A stretch of DNA of 64,000 nt from Flavobacterium suncheonense GH29-5 = DSM 17707 (GTDB lineage: Bacteria > Bacteroidota > Bacteroidia > Flavobacteriales > Flavobacteriaceae). Shown here in pieces: positions 1 to 8,485 of the stretch (positions are counted from its first letter, which is position 1; every line of letters begins with the position of its first letter). The stretch covers positions 186,001 to 250,000 of the forward strand of contig NZ_AUCZ01000003.1 of the NCBI RefSeq assembly GCF_000430025.1. The letters are read 5' to 3'. The notes under the pieces were generated by a model. The model did not search any database. It was not told the origin of the DNA and was given only the letters and a program-made list of their open reading frames with translations. Position numbers and translations under genes: made by a program.

Positions 1-902
1 CTTTCGGGAATTCCGACAATATGAAAGTGGGCGAATGGGTTTTGGCAGTCGGAAATCCTTACAACCTGAATTCTACTGTTACGGCAGGAATTGTATCGGC
101 GAAAGCCCGAAATTTAAGTAAAGACGGCATTCAGTCATTCATTCAGACCGATGCAGCCGTGAACCCCGGAAACAGTGGCGGTGCTTTGGTTAATACACGC
201 GGGGAACTGGTGGGAATCAACACGATGATTTCTTCACCAACCGGAAGTTATGCGGGTTACTCGTTTGCCGTTCCGTCTAACATCACCCGAAAAATCATCG
301 AGGATTTAATGGAATACGGCAACGTACAAAGAGGCGTTTTAGGTGTGGAAGGCCGTGAACTGAACAGCGCTGCTTCCAAAGAATTCGGTGTAAAACAAAC
401 ACAGGGTTTTTATGTGAATGCCGTGTCGAAAAATTCAGGTGCTGAAAAAGCCGGACTAAAACAGGGCGACATCATCGTGCGATTAGACAATCAGCCGGTT
501 AACAGCTTTACCGACTTGTCCTCTTACATCAATACCAAACGGCCAAATGACGTGATTCAGGTAGGCATTATCCGAAATGGTGATGAGAAAACCGTACCGG
601 TTCGCCTAACCAAAAAAGAATTGGTGAATGTAGATTACAACGGTTTCGAGTTTGAAGATTTAGATGCCGCCGACAAAAAGCGCTTCCGATTGAATGAAGG
701 CGTAAAAATCAAAGACGTATCCAACGAAGAATACATGGAATATGCCGAAGTACTGAAAGGAAGTGTCATTCTGCGCATCGACGGCAACAAAGTAACCTCG
801 ATGGAACAGGCTTCGCGTATTCTGAACTCGAAAGCAAACAATCAGAAATTCCGTGTGGAACTGATTACGCAGCGCGGCGAACGCCTGCAGATGTTCCTGT
901 AA
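1..902 (+). CDS. Do/HtrA-family periplasmic serine protease (3' part only)
   Basis: This is the C-terminal part of a Do-type serine endopeptidase, an envelope protease and chaperone that degrades misfolded exported proteins. The frame is open to the left edge of the window, and in-frame codons from position 3 read FGNSDN before the first Met at 21, so that Met is internal. The trypsin-like domain shows the nucleophile motif GNSGG, with its Ser codon at 174-176, and the preceding [10 protein letters not shown] stretch typical of the family. A first PDZ domain follows (roughly codons 105-195 counted from position 21, with [17 protein letters not shown]), and a second, less typical PDZ ends the protein. 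The catalytic His and Asp lie outside the window. A clear hairpin terminator follows, so the gene ends its transcript. The family call is certain; degP versus degQ cannot be decided from this fragment. Confidence 0.95.
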   Translation, partial: FGNSDNMKVGEWVLAVGNPYNLNSTVTAGIVSAKARNLSKDGIQSFIQTDAAVNPGNSGGALVNTRGELVGINTMISSPTGSYAGYSFAVPSNITRKIIEDLMEYGNVQRGVLGVEGRELNSAASKEFGVKQTQGFYVNAVSKNSGAEKAGLKQGDIIVRLDNQPVNSFTDLSSYINTKRPNDVIQVGIIRNGDEKTVPVRLTKKELVNVDYNGFEFEDLDAADKKRFRLNEGVKIKDVSNEEYMEYAEVLKGSVILRIDGNKVTSMEQASRILNSKANNQKFRVELITQRGERLQMFL

Positions 903-926
903 TCCGTATGAAAGCATTTAAAACAG

Positions 927-960
927 AACCCGGTCGAAAGATCGGGTTTTTGTTTTTTTT
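927..960 (+). terminator. Intrinsic terminator after the HtrA-family protease
   Basis: The arms AACCCGGTC and GATCGGGTT pair around a GAAA tetraloop with one G-T wobble and are followed by a run of T. It lies 25 bp after the stop codon. Confidence 0.85.
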
Positions 961-996
961 AGCAAAATATTTTTCGCCAATCTGATTAAAAATCAA

Positions 997-1004
997 TATT
1001 TTTG
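997..1004 (+). promoter_or_regulatory. Bacteroidota -7 box of gap
   Basis: TATTTTTG matches the Bacteroidota -7 consensus TAnnTTTG and ends 29 bp before the gap start codon. A TTTTCG near 971 is the only candidate for the upstream box, about 20 bp away, so only the -7 element is firm. Confidence 0.6.
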
Positions 1005-1033
1005 CACCAAATTTTAACAACACAAAATAACAC

Positions 1034-2482
1034 ATGAACAATTCCGCTTTATACGAAAAAGAATTGGCTTTTCAGGCAGACCGAAGAAGAGCCGGTGTAG
1101 AATTAATCAAGATTATCAGTGATTTATGGTACGACAAGTCAATTGAGTTGGTACTTTTCCGCAACCAGTTGATTGACCGCAATGTGAGTGACATCATCAA
1201 TTTACACGAATATGCTGTGGAATTCGTTCAGAAACCGATTAACGTATTCGATTCTGTGGAAATTGCACGCGCCATTCAGGCTTTGGATTTACCACCTTCC
1301 CGAATCGACATTGGTAAATTAACGTACGAATATCATTTAGAAGACGACAAATACAACGATGCTACGGCTTTCGTTATCGACAAACTAAAAGAAGCCAAAG
1401 ACACTTCCGAAATCAAACCAAAAGACGTGGTACTTTACGGATTCGGACGTATCGGACGTTTGTTGGCCCGCGAAATGATGTCTAAAGTAGGAAAAGGACA
1501 GCAATTGCGTTTGCGCGCTATCGTAACCCGGGATAAAAATGATGCGGTTCTGTTAGAGAAACGCGCTTCTTTATTGCGTTACGACTCGGTTCACGGCGAT
1601 TTTGAAGGTTCTGTTTCCGCCGACGTGGAAAACAATGCTTTAATCATCAACGGTGCTACGGTTCACATCATTACGGCAAATTCTCCGGAAGAAATCGACT
1701 ATACGGCTTATGGTATTAACGATGCTTTGGTTATTGACAACACCGGTGCTTTCACTACGGAAGAAGCTTTAAGCCGTCACTTAACCTCAAAAGGCGTTGA
1801 CAAAGTTTTATTAACGGCTCCGGGTAAAGGCGTGCCAAACATCGTTTACGGGGTTAATCACGAAGACTACAACCCGGACGAAGTAAAAATCTGGTCGGCC
1901 GCTTCTTGTACTACCAACGCAATTACTCCGGTTTTAGCGGCTATCGAAGAGACTTTAGGCGTTGTAAAAGGACACTTGGAAACGATTCACGCGTATACTA
2001 ATGACCAAAACCTTGTGGACAACATGCACAAGAAATACCGTCGTGGTAGAGCGGCTGCGTTGAACATGGTAATTACTGAAACCGGTGCCGGAAGTGCTGT
2101 CGCTAAAGCGTTACCAAGTTTAGCCGGTAAGTTAACTTCAAACGCTATCCGTGTACCGGTTCCAAACGGTTCATTAGTGGTTTTAAATCTTGAAGTTGGT
2201 AAAAACACCTCCAAAGAAGATTTGAACGCCATCATGAAAAAATATGCTTTGGAAGGTAACTTAGTGGAACAAATTAAGTATTCGTTAAACAACGAATTGG
2301 TATCTTCAGACATCGTGGGAACTTCGGCTCCTGCTATTTTTGACAGCAATGCTACGATTGTTACCGCCGATGGCAAAAACGTGGTAATGTACGTTTGGTA
2401 CGACAACGAGTACGGTTACAGCCACCAGGTAATCCGCTTAGCGAAATATATTGCTAAAGTGAGACGTTACATGTACTATTAA
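1034..2482 (+). CDS. gap: Glyceraldehyde-3-phosphate dehydrogenase, long Bacteroidota form
   Basis: This cytoplasmic enzyme of glycolysis and gluconeogenesis oxidises glyceraldehyde-3-phosphate with NAD(P) and phosphate to 1,3-bisphosphoglycerate. The nucleotide-binding motif GFGRIGR is at residues 136-142 and the catalytic Cys292 lies in SAASCTTN. The C-terminal NEYGYSHQV motif is also present. At 482 residues it is about 145 residues longer than classical GAPDH (around 335). The extra length is an N-terminal domain of about 130 residues before the Rossmann fold, which begins FQADRRRAGVELIKIISDLWYD. Long forms of this kind are usual in Bacteroidota. It is monocistronic, with a -7 box upstream and a terminator downstream. 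The function of the N-terminal extension is unknown to me. Confidence 0.95.
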   Translation: MNNSALYEKELAFQADRRRAGVELIKIISDLWYDKSIELVLFRNQLIDRNVSDIINLHEYAVEFVQKPINVFDSVEIARAIQALDLPPSRIDIGKLTYEYHLEDDKYNDATAFVIDKLKEAKDTSEIKPKDVVLYGFGRIGRLLAREMMSKVGKGQQLRLRAIVTRDKNDAVLLEKRASLLRYDSVHGDFEGSVSADVENNALIINGATVHIITANSPEEIDYTAYGINDALVIDNTGAFTTEEALSRHLTSKGVDKVLLTAPGKGVPNIVYGVNHEDYNPDEVKIWSAASCTTNAITPVLAAIEETLGVVKGHLETIHAYTNDQNLVDNMHKKYRRGRAAALNMVITETGAGSAVAKALPSLAGKLTSNAIRVPVPNGSLVVLNLEVGKNTSKEDLNAIMKKYALEGNLVEQIKYSLNNELVSSDIVGTSAPAIFDSNATIVTADGKNVVMYVWYDNEYGYSHQVIRLAKYIAKVRRYMYY

Positions 2483-2507
2483 CAGGCATAAGTAAAACCC
2501 AAATAAT

Positions 2508-2541
2508 AAATCCGCTTCGAGAAATTGAGGCGGATTTTTTT
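2508..2541 (+). terminator. Intrinsic terminator after gap
   Basis: Arms AAATCCGCTTC and GAGGCGGATTT (one G-T pair) flank a short loop and are followed by T residues, 26 bp after the gap stop. Confidence 0.85.
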
Positions 2542-2543
2542 AT

Positions 2544-2551
2544 TATTTTTG
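2544..2551 (+). promoter_or_regulatory. -7 box of the secreted esterase gene
   Basis: TATTTTTG fits TAnnTTTG and sits directly behind the gap terminator, 20 bp before the esterase start. I see no convincing upstream TTTG at the right distance. Confidence 0.55.
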
Positions 2552-2571
2552 AACGTCACCAACCCATTTCC

Positions 2572-3435
2572 ATGAAAAAGGCAATCTTACTTTTCGGGCT
2601 GATTTTTGTAGCACAAATGGCATCGGCTCAAAACAAAACCACTAAGAAACCCGCCGAAGTAAAACCATTCCTTTTGGGTCAGATTCGGGAAATTGACTCT
2701 AAAATCCTTTCGGAAAAGAGAACTTTAAACATTTATTTGCCCGACGGTTACAACCCCAAAGACACACTAAGGTATCCTGTAATTTATTTATTGGACGGTT
2801 CTGCCGATGAGGATTTCATTCACGTAACAGGATTAGTTCAATACAACACTTTCCCTTGGGTTGACCGGATTCCGAAATCCTTTGTAGTCGGAATTGCCAA
2901 CACGAACCGTAAACGGGATTTCACTTCACCGGCTACTGTAACCATTCTGAAACAGCAAATGCCGAGTCAGGGCGGTTCCGGAAAATTCATTGCGTTCCTC
3001 GAAAAAGAATTACAGCCTTTCATTGAAAAAAACTACAAGACCACCGATTCCAAAATGATAATCGGGCAATCGTTAGGCGGATTACTGGCAACTGAAATTC
3101 TTTTCAAAAAACCGGAACTTTTCAGCCAATATGTAATCATCAGTCCGAGTCTTTGGTGGAATGACGGCGAATTATTAAAATTGAATCCGTCCGTTTTGGA
3201 AGAAAGCTTCACTGCCAAAAAAGACATTTATATCGGAGTCGGCAAAGAAGGCTTGTCTCCTTTTTTCGACAACCATGTCATGGAAGTGGATGCGAATCTT
3301 TTATTCGATAAGATTAAATCCGGAAAAAGCAAATCGGTAAAAGTGTATTTCGATTATTTACCCGAAGAAGACCACGCCACCGTAACGCATCCGGCATTGT
3401 TTAACGCTTTCCGAATTTTATATCCGAAAAAATAA
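2572..3435 (+). CDS. Secreted alpha/beta-hydrolase of the putative esterase family (Fes/IroE/BesA-like)
   Basis: The protein begins with a clean signal peptide ending ASAQ, so it is exported. The body is an alpha/beta-hydrolase of the putative esterase family (Pfam PF00756), the family of enterobactin-type siderophore esterases, S-formylglutathione hydrolase and mycolyltransferases. Features seen are RTLNIYLPDGY, PVIYLLDGSADEDF, the nucleophile elbow GQSLGG with Ser167, SPSLWWND, and a late DHATVTH that supplies the probable catalytic His. The 287-residue length is normal. It lies 4 bp before the GNAT gene and is probably cotranscribed with it. I cannot tell the natural substrate. No siderophore or iron gene is adjacent, so a siderophore-esterase role is only one possibility. 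Confidence 0.82.
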   Translation: MKKAILLFGLIFVAQMASAQNKTTKKPAEVKPFLLGQIREIDSKILSEKRTLNIYLPDGYNPKDTLRYPVIYLLDGSADEDFIHVTGLVQYNTFPWVDRIPKSFVVGIANTNRKRDFTSPATVTILKQQMPSQGGSGKFIAFLEKELQPFIEKNYKTTDSKMIIGQSLGGLLATEILFKKPELFSQYVIISPSLWWNDGELLKLNPSVLEESFTAKKDIYIGVGKEGLSPFFDNHVMEVDANLLFDKIKSGKSKSVKVYFDYLPEEDHATVTHPALFNAFRILYPKK

Positions 3436-3439
3436 AACC

Positions 3440-3991
3440 ATGAACCTGCAACCCGTTTTAGAAAACGAAACCGTAAAACTCCTTCCGTTAAAAGAGGAGG
3501 ATTTTGAAGCATTGTATCAGGTTGCTTCCGATCCGCTCATCTGGGAACAGCATCCGAACAAGGACCGCTACAAACGAGAAGTGTTTCAGACTTTTTTTGA
3601 AGGCGCCATGGCATCAAAAGGAGCTTTTAAAATCATTGACAAAAATTCAGGAAACATTATCGGAAATACCCGTTTTTATGATTTTAACGAATTGGATAAA
3701 CGTATATTGATTGGTTATACTTTTTACGGAAGAGCGTATTGGGGTTCGACTTACAATCCGCAGGTAAAAAAACTGATGCTGGATTACGCTTTTCAGTTTG
3801 CAGACAAAGTTTTTTTCCACATCGGAGCGCAAAACATCCGTTCCCAGAAAGCCATCGAACGGTTAGGCGCCACAAAAGTCCGGGAAATAAATATTGCCTA
3901 TCACGGCGAACCCGAGAAACTGAACTTCGAATACGTGATTGAAAAACAAAATTGGACAAACCGAAAACCGGCTATTCCAGAACGCGGTTAA
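3440..3991 (+). CDS. GNAT-family N-acetyltransferase (RimJ/RimL type)
   Basis: This 183-residue protein has the GNAT fold of the RimJ/RimL subgroup (Acetyltransf_3). The N-terminal strand is VKLLPLKEEDFEALY, the core strand is GNIIGNTRFYD, and the acetyl-CoA-binding segment resembles AYWGSTYNPQVKKLML. The late IGAQNIRSQKAIERLGA is diagnostic, since nearly all members have N.RS..AIE+LG. Substrates of this subgroup range from ribosomal protein N-termini to small molecules, and nothing here specifies one. It follows the esterase gene by 4 bp. Its last 20 bases overlap the 3' end of the convergent LysM/NlpC gene, and the final tail TNRKPAIPERG is encoded in that overlap region. Confidence 0.88.
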   Translation: MNLQPVLENETVKLLPLKEEDFEALYQVASDPLIWEQHPNKDRYKREVFQTFFEGAMASKGAFKIIDKNSGNIIGNTRFYDFNELDKRILIGYTFYGRAYWGSTYNPQVKKLMLDYAFQFADKVFFHIGAQNIRSQKAIERLGATKVREINIAYHGEPEKLNFEYVIEKQNWTNRKPAIPERG

Positions 3992-5366
3992 TCTGCACAA
4001 ATCTTTTGGCATAGTACGCTTCTTTGGTCGAAGAAATAATCACACCCGCACTGGTGGAAGAATGAATGAATTTGATTTCATCTTCCAAAACTTCGGTAAT
4101 CATCCCCACGTGTCCGATGGCTCTTCCTCTGGTGGTAAAAAATATCAAATCGCCTTTCTGCGCCTGGCTTCTGTCAATTTTAACTCCGGAATTGGCTGCC
4201 ATATCCGACGAAGAACGCGGCAAAGTCATGTCAATGTTTTTAAAGGTGGTAAACATCAGCCCAGAGCAATCAAAACCGTTTCGGTCGGTTCCGCCACTGC
4301 GATAGCGGACTCCTATATTTTCGGAGGCTTTGGCGATTAAAAAATCGGCTTTCATCGCAGCATCGGCAGATAAAGGCAGCGCTTCAGCTTTCGTTTCCGA
4401 AACACTTTCATTAGAGGCTGATGCCACATCTCTCTGGTTATCGTAGCCGACTACAGTTTTAACTCCGGTTTTCGCTTCAACACTGGCCGGCACTCCTTTT
4501 ATGGTAAGACGTTGTCCGACATCCAGACCGCTAACAATCTGCGGGTTTAGCCTTTCAAGTTCGGCTATGGTTATTCCGTATCGCTTTGAAATTCCGTATT
4601 TGGTTTCTTTGGGAAGTACTTCGTGTATAACAGAAGCTATGTCGTTTGCGTCGACAAATGCAACGTCTGCAACATTTTCAGTTTTATCGTTTTCGATGGT
4701 TTTCTTCTTCCCTACTTTGGCCTTCTCTTTATCAACCACCGCATTTTCAGTACCCGGGATGAAAATCACGTCTTTAACATCCAGTTTGTCGTTTTCAATT
4801 TGCGGATTGGCTTTTTTTAAGTCGGCCACCGAAATATTGTACTTTTTAGCAATGACATAAAAGGATTCGCCGGAAGCCACAACGTGTTGCTGTAATTTAT
4901 CCTGCTGTCTGATAATTTTGGTCTTTTCGGCTTTTGACAATTTTTCCTCTACTTGCCTCTTAACACCATTAGGTAAAGTCAGCAATTCCCCCAATTGCAG
5001 ATTATCCGATTTCAACTGCGGATTGGCGTCACGGAGTTTTTCTACTGAAGTGTCGTATTTTCTGGCAATCGCAAACAACGATTCTCCCGACTCCACTTTA
5101 TGAACCGCTCCTGATGCTGCAGTTTTAGTCTGTTTTCCCTCGGATTTCTTGTTGGAGTTTTTAGGAATCAACAGCACCATATCCAACTGCAGTAATCCTT
5201 TTGCTTTGGGATTTAATTCAAAAATTTCAGCTTCTGTCACTTTGTACTTTTTGGCTATGCTGTAAACGGATTCGCCGCTAACCACCACGTGTTTAATCTT
5301 TTCCTGAGAAAAAACAACCGTTGAAAACAACAAAAAAAGTAAGGCAAAAAATCTGAAAAAACTCAT
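3972..5366 (-). CDS. Secreted peptidoglycan hydrolase with four LysM domains and NlpC/P60
   Basis: The protein binds and cleaves cell-wall peptide stems. After a signal peptide (FFRFFALLFLLFSTVVFSQ) come four LysM repeats with the pattern H.V.SGES...IA+KY......L...NP, and then a C-terminal NlpC/P60 domain. In that domain the catalytic Cys367 lies in FDCSG and the His in GHVGM, with a third polar residue in IHSS. The open frame extends upstream to 5438, but that part contains the terminator hairpin of the neighbouring gene, so I place the start at Met 5366 (Met 5372 is an equally plausible alternative two codons earlier). The length of 464 residues is typical of LysM-NlpC amidases/endopeptidases. 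The gene converges on the GNAT gene with a 20-bp overlap. The exact peptide bond cut cannot be read from sequence. Confidence 0.9.
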   Translation of the reverse strand: MSFFRFFALLFLLFSTVVFSQEKIKHVVVSGESVYSIAKKYKVTEAEIFELNPKAKGLLQLDMVLLIPKNSNKKSEGKQTKTAASGAVHKVESGESLFAIARKYDTSVEKLRDANPQLKSDNLQLGELLTLPNGVKRQVEEKLSKAEKTKIIRQQDKLQQHVVASGESFYVIAKKYNISVADLKKANPQIENDKLDVKDVIFIPGTENAVVDKEKAKVGKKKTIENDKTENVADVAFVDANDIASVIHEVLPKETKYGISKRYGITIAELERLNPQIVSGLDVGQRLTIKGVPASVEAKTGVKTVVGYDNQRDVASASNESVSETKAEALPLSADAAMKADFLIAKASENIGVRYRSGGTDRNGFDCSGLMFTTFKNIDMTLPRSSSDMAANSGVKIDRSQAQKGDLIFFTTRGRAIGHVGMITEVLEDEIKFIHSSTSAGVIISSTKEAYYAKRFVQINRVLE

Positions 5367-5424
5367 CTGCATATAAATTATAGGGAACCGAAATTCCAAT
5401 TTTCGATAGGATTGGCAAGATAAA

Positions 5425-5452
5425 AAAACTCCCGGCAAAACCGGGAGTTTTT
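5425..5452 (-). terminator. Intrinsic terminator after the redoxin gene
   Basis: Arms AACTCCCGG and CCGGGAGTT surround CAAAA, with A/T runs on both sides. It begins 2 bp after the redoxin stop codon and lies upstream of the LysM/NlpC gene, which supports the shorter start of that gene. Confidence 0.85.
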
Positions 5453-5454
5453 AA

Positions 5455-6003
5455 CTATTTATTCTGATTTATGATTTCATCAAGGAGGTTTCTGAATTTT
5501 TTTGAGTTCCAATTTGCCGCTCCGGAATAAGCAACAACAACACGGCCTGACTTGGTTATCAGATATGTCTTAGGAGCCTTATCCAAAACAATGGTTTTCA
5601 AGGGTGTGCTTCCTGAATAAAAAACGGGAAATACATACCCAGTTTCCTTCAAAAACCTGTTCACATCAGTTTGTGAATCTTTGGTAACAAAAACAAATGC
5701 AATATCATTTTTATAATCTTCATACAATTTTGCCCAAACTTTCATTTCCTCCACTGAGGATTTCGACTTTGAAGACCAAAAATTCACAATTACATTTCTT
5801 CTCTTATACTTAACAAACGGATTTGAACTCCCTTTGGTACCAATTAACGACCAATTGTACGAATACAAAGGCAATTGCTTTTCAAATGCAATATAAGTCG
5901 GATCCGGCAAATCAGACTCAAAAAAACATTCTTGAATTTCTTGTTTAAAAACATAAATTCCTAATCCGATAAGCAAAACTCCTATTAAAAATATTTTTTT
6001 CAT
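5455..6003 (-). CDS. Membrane-anchored thioredoxin-fold (TlpA/redoxin-like) protein without the CxxC pair
   Basis: An N-terminal hydrophobic segment (residues 3-19) anchors this 182-residue protein, with the rest expected in the periplasm. The fold looks like TlpA/ResA: NVIVNFWSS opens the active-site loop, IAFVFVTKD is the central strand, and APKTYLI carries the conserved cis-proline before the last strands. Where relatives have FWATWCPPC, this protein has F75-W-S-S-K-S80-K-S-S83, so both redox cysteines are serine. The only cysteine is Cys26, near the membrane. It therefore cannot do dithiol exchange and may bind a partner or act structurally; that is inference. It is followed by a strong terminator and is probably monocistronic. 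Confidence 0.75.
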   Translation of the reverse strand: MKKIFLIGVLLIGLGIYVFKQEIQECFFESDLPDPTYIAFEKQLPLYSYNWSLIGTKGSSNPFVKYKRRNVIVNFWSSKSKSSVEEMKVWAKLYEDYKNDIAFVFVTKDSQTDVNRFLKETGYVFPVFYSGSTPLKTIVLDKAPKTYLITKSGRVVVAYSGAANWNSKKFRNLLDEIINQNK

Positions 6004-6051
6004 CTCTTAAAATTTAAGTGTAAAGATAAACACTGTTAAGCCAGACACAAA

Positions 6052-6078
6052 AAAAACGCCTCATAAAGAAGCGTTTTT
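6052..6078 (-). terminator. Intrinsic terminator after acnA
   Basis: On the minus strand AACGCTTC pairs with GAGGCGTT (one wobble) around a five-base loop and is followed by a run of eight or more T. It lies about 20 bp after the acnA stop. Confidence 0.85.
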
Positions 6079-6097
6079 ATTAACATCTAATTTTTCA

Positions 6098-8362
6098 TTA
6101 CGCCTTTCCGGCCGCAATCAGATTCAAAGCAGAACCGGCCACAAACCAGCCAATCTGCCCTTCATTATACGTATGGTTGGCCATAATGATATCTTTGGAA
6201 CCATCCGCGTGAACGAATTCCAATGATAACGGTTTGCCTGGTGCAAATTCGGTTAAATCTAAGAAGTTGATGGTATCATCTTCCTGAACTTTGTCGTAAT
6301 CGGCTTCATTGGCAAAGGTAAGAGCCAACATTCCCTGTTTTTTCAAATTGGTTTCGTGAATACGCGCGAAGGATTTCACCAATACCGCTTTCACTCCTAA
6401 GAAACGGGGCTCCATAGCCGCATGCTCCCGGGAAGAACCCTCCCCATAATTGTGATCTCCCACGACAATGGACGGAATTCCGGCAGCTTTGTAAGCTCTT
6501 TGTACTTTCGGCACCTCATCGTATGCTCCCGTTAATTGGTTTTTCACAGCATTGGTTTTTCGGTTGAAAGCATTATCAGCCCCAATCAGCATGTTGTTGG
6601 AAATGTTGTCCAAGTGGCCACGGAAACGCAACCATGGACCTGCCATCGAAATGTGATCGGTCGTACATTTTCCGAACGCTTTGATTAACAGCTTGGCTCC
6701 GGTGATGTTTTTACCGTCCCACGGTTCAAACGGTGCCAATAACTGCAAACGTTCCGAAGTAGGCGACACAATTACCTCCACTGAAGAACCGTCTGCAGCC
6801 GGCGGTTGAAAACCAGGATCTTCCACATCAAAACCTTTGGTTGGCAACTCATCGCCTTTTGGTGCTTCCAATCGCACTTCTTCTCCTCTGTCATTCAATA
6901 AGGTATCCGTAATTGGGTTGAAATCCAGACGGCCTGAAATCGCTAACGCCGCCACCATTTCCGGTGAAGTTACAAAAGCGTGTGTATTCGGGTTTCCGTC
7001 CGCTCTTTTGGAGAAGTTACGGTTGAAGGAGTGTACGATGGTATTTTTCTCCTGTTTGTCGGCTCCGGCTCTGTCCCACTGTCCGATACACGGTCCGCAG
7101 GCGTTGGTAAACACTTTGGTTCCCATTTTCTCGAAATCCGCAATGATACCATCTCTTTCAATGGTATAACGGATTTGCTCGGAACCCGGATTGATTCCGA
7201 ATTCTGCTTTCGGAGTAATCCCGTGTGCTACGGCTTGTCTCACAATAGAAGCGGCACGCGACATATCTTCATAAGAAGAGTTGGTACAGGAACCGATTAA
7301 GCCCCATTCCACTTTAATAGGCCATCCGTTTGCGGCGGCTTCCTCTTTCATCTTGGAAACCGGTGTTCCGCGGTCCGGCGTAAAAGGTCCGTTGATGTGC
7401 GGTTCCAATTCGGACAAGTTGATTTCAATTAATTGGTCGAAATACTGCTCCGGATTGGCGTACACTTCTTTATCGGCCGTTAAATAGGAGGCTACTTTAT
7501 CGGCGGCATTTACCACATACTGACGGCCGGTCGCGGCTAAATATCTTCGCATGGAATCGTCGTAACCAAAAGTTGAAGTTGTCGCTCCGATTTCCGCACC
7601 CATATTACAAATGGTCCCTTTTCCGGTACAGGACATGGATTCGGCGCCTTCTCCGAAATATTCAACGATAGCACCCGTTCCGCCTTTTACGGTAAGGATA
7701 TCCGCTACTTTTAAAATAACATCTTTTGGAGCGGTCCATCCGTTAAGTTTTCCAGTTAATTTCACACCGATTAGCTTCGGGAATTTCAACTCCCAAGACA
7801 TGCCGGACATTACGTCTACCGCATCGGCACCACCAACACCAATAGCTAACATCCCTAAACCTCCGGCATTAACCGTGTGAGAATCCGTACCGATCATCAT
7901 ACCTCCGGGGAAAGCATAATTTTCCAAAACGATTTGGTGGATAATTCCTGAACCCGGTCTCCAGAACCCGATTCCGTATTTGTTGGATACCGAAGACAAA
8001 AAATCGAAAACCTCTTTGGATTGAGTATTCGCAACAGCCAAATCGGTTGCTGCCCCGACTTTTGCCTGAATCAAGTGGTCGCAGTGCACCGTTGTGGGAA
8101 CCGCCACTTTGCTTTTTCCGGCATGCATGAACTGTAACAAGGCCATCTGTGCGGTGGCATCCTGACAGGCTACGCGGTCCGGTGCGAAATCCACGTAATC
8201 TTTACCTCTTGTAAATGCCTGCGTAGGCATTCCTTCCCATAAGTGGGAATACAAAATCTTTTCAGACAAGGTAAGCGGACGCCCCACCAATTCACGTGCT
8301 TTATCCACGCGGGCAGCCATATTTGCGTACACTTTTTCAATCATTTCAATATCAAAAGCCAT
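6098..8362 (-). CDS. acnA: Aconitate hydratase, mitochondrial type
   Basis: This cytoplasmic 4Fe-4S enzyme interconverts citrate and isocitrate through cis-aconitate. The 754-residue length and domain order match the mitochondrial-type aconitase known from Bacteroidota, not the roughly 890-residue AcnA/IRP form of enterobacteria. Iron-sulfur ligands are visible in [14 protein letters not shown] and [11 protein letters not shown]. The substrate-binding [10 protein letters not shown] in the C-terminal swivel domain is present, and so are PTTVHCDHL and [12 protein letters not shown] near the N-terminus. It lies 123 bp downstream of acnB on the same strand, with a terminator between them, so the two can be expressed separately. 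The symbol follows usage for the Bacteroides enzyme. Confidence 0.95.
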   Translation of the reverse strand: MAFDIEMIEKVYANMAARVDKARELVGRPLTLSEKILYSHLWEGMPTQAFTRGKDYVDFAPDRVACQDATAQMALLQFMHAGKSKVAVPTTVHCDHLIQAKVGAATDLAVANTQSKEVFDFLSSVSNKYGIGFWRPGSGIIHQIVLENYAFPGGMMIGTDSHTVNAGGLGMLAIGVGGADAVDVMSGMSWELKFPKLIGVKLTGKLNGWTAPKDVILKVADILTVKGGTGAIVEYFGEGAESMSCTGKGTICNMGAEIGATTSTFGYDDSMRRYLAATGRQYVVNAADKVASYLTADKEVYANPEQYFDQLIEINLSELEPHINGPFTPDRGTPVSKMKEEAAANGWPIKVEWGLIGSCTNSSYEDMSRAASIVRQAVAHGITPKAEFGINPGSEQIRYTIERDGIIADFEKMGTKVFTNACGPCIGQWDRAGADKQEKNTIVHSFNRNFSKRADGNPNTHAFVTSPEMVAALAISGRLDFNPITDTLLNDRGEEVRLEAPKGDELPTKGFDVEDPGFQPPAADGSSVEVIVSPTSERLQLLAPFEPWDGKNITGAKLLIKAFGKCTTDHISMAGPWLRFRGHLDNISNNMLIGADNAFNRKTNAVKNQLTGAYDEVPKVQRAYKAAGIPSIVVGDHNYGEGSSREHAAMEPRFLGVKAVLVKSFARIHETNLKKQGMLALTFANEADYDKVQEDDTINFLDLTEFAPGKPLSLEFVHADGSKDIIMANHTYNEGQIGWFVAGSALNLIAAGKA

Positions 8363-8431
8363 AGTATATAAGAATTATAGTGTTGTTGTTTTAATCCTAC
8401 AAGTTACAAAAAATTGCTTTGCTGTAATAAA

Positions 8432-8461
8432 AAAAGCCCAAGTTTCTCAACTCAGGCTTTT
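8432..8461 (-). terminator. Probable terminator between acnB and acnA
   Basis: AAAAGCC and GGCTTTT form the outer stem and AGTT/AACT the inner stem, with a two-base internal mismatch; a T run follows on the minus strand. Read-through into acnA is likely partial. Confidence 0.65.
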
Positions 8462-8485
8462 GAAATATAATCACAGTGTTTTCGG

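Noticed and set aside
3939..4340. Plus-strand open frame of 133 codons
   Set aside because: It lies antisense to the LysM/NlpC catalytic domain, has no start context and no family likeness.
5367..5438. Upstream extension of the LysM/NlpC gene
   Set aside because: It would include the terminator hairpin of the redoxin gene and push the signal peptide inside the protein.
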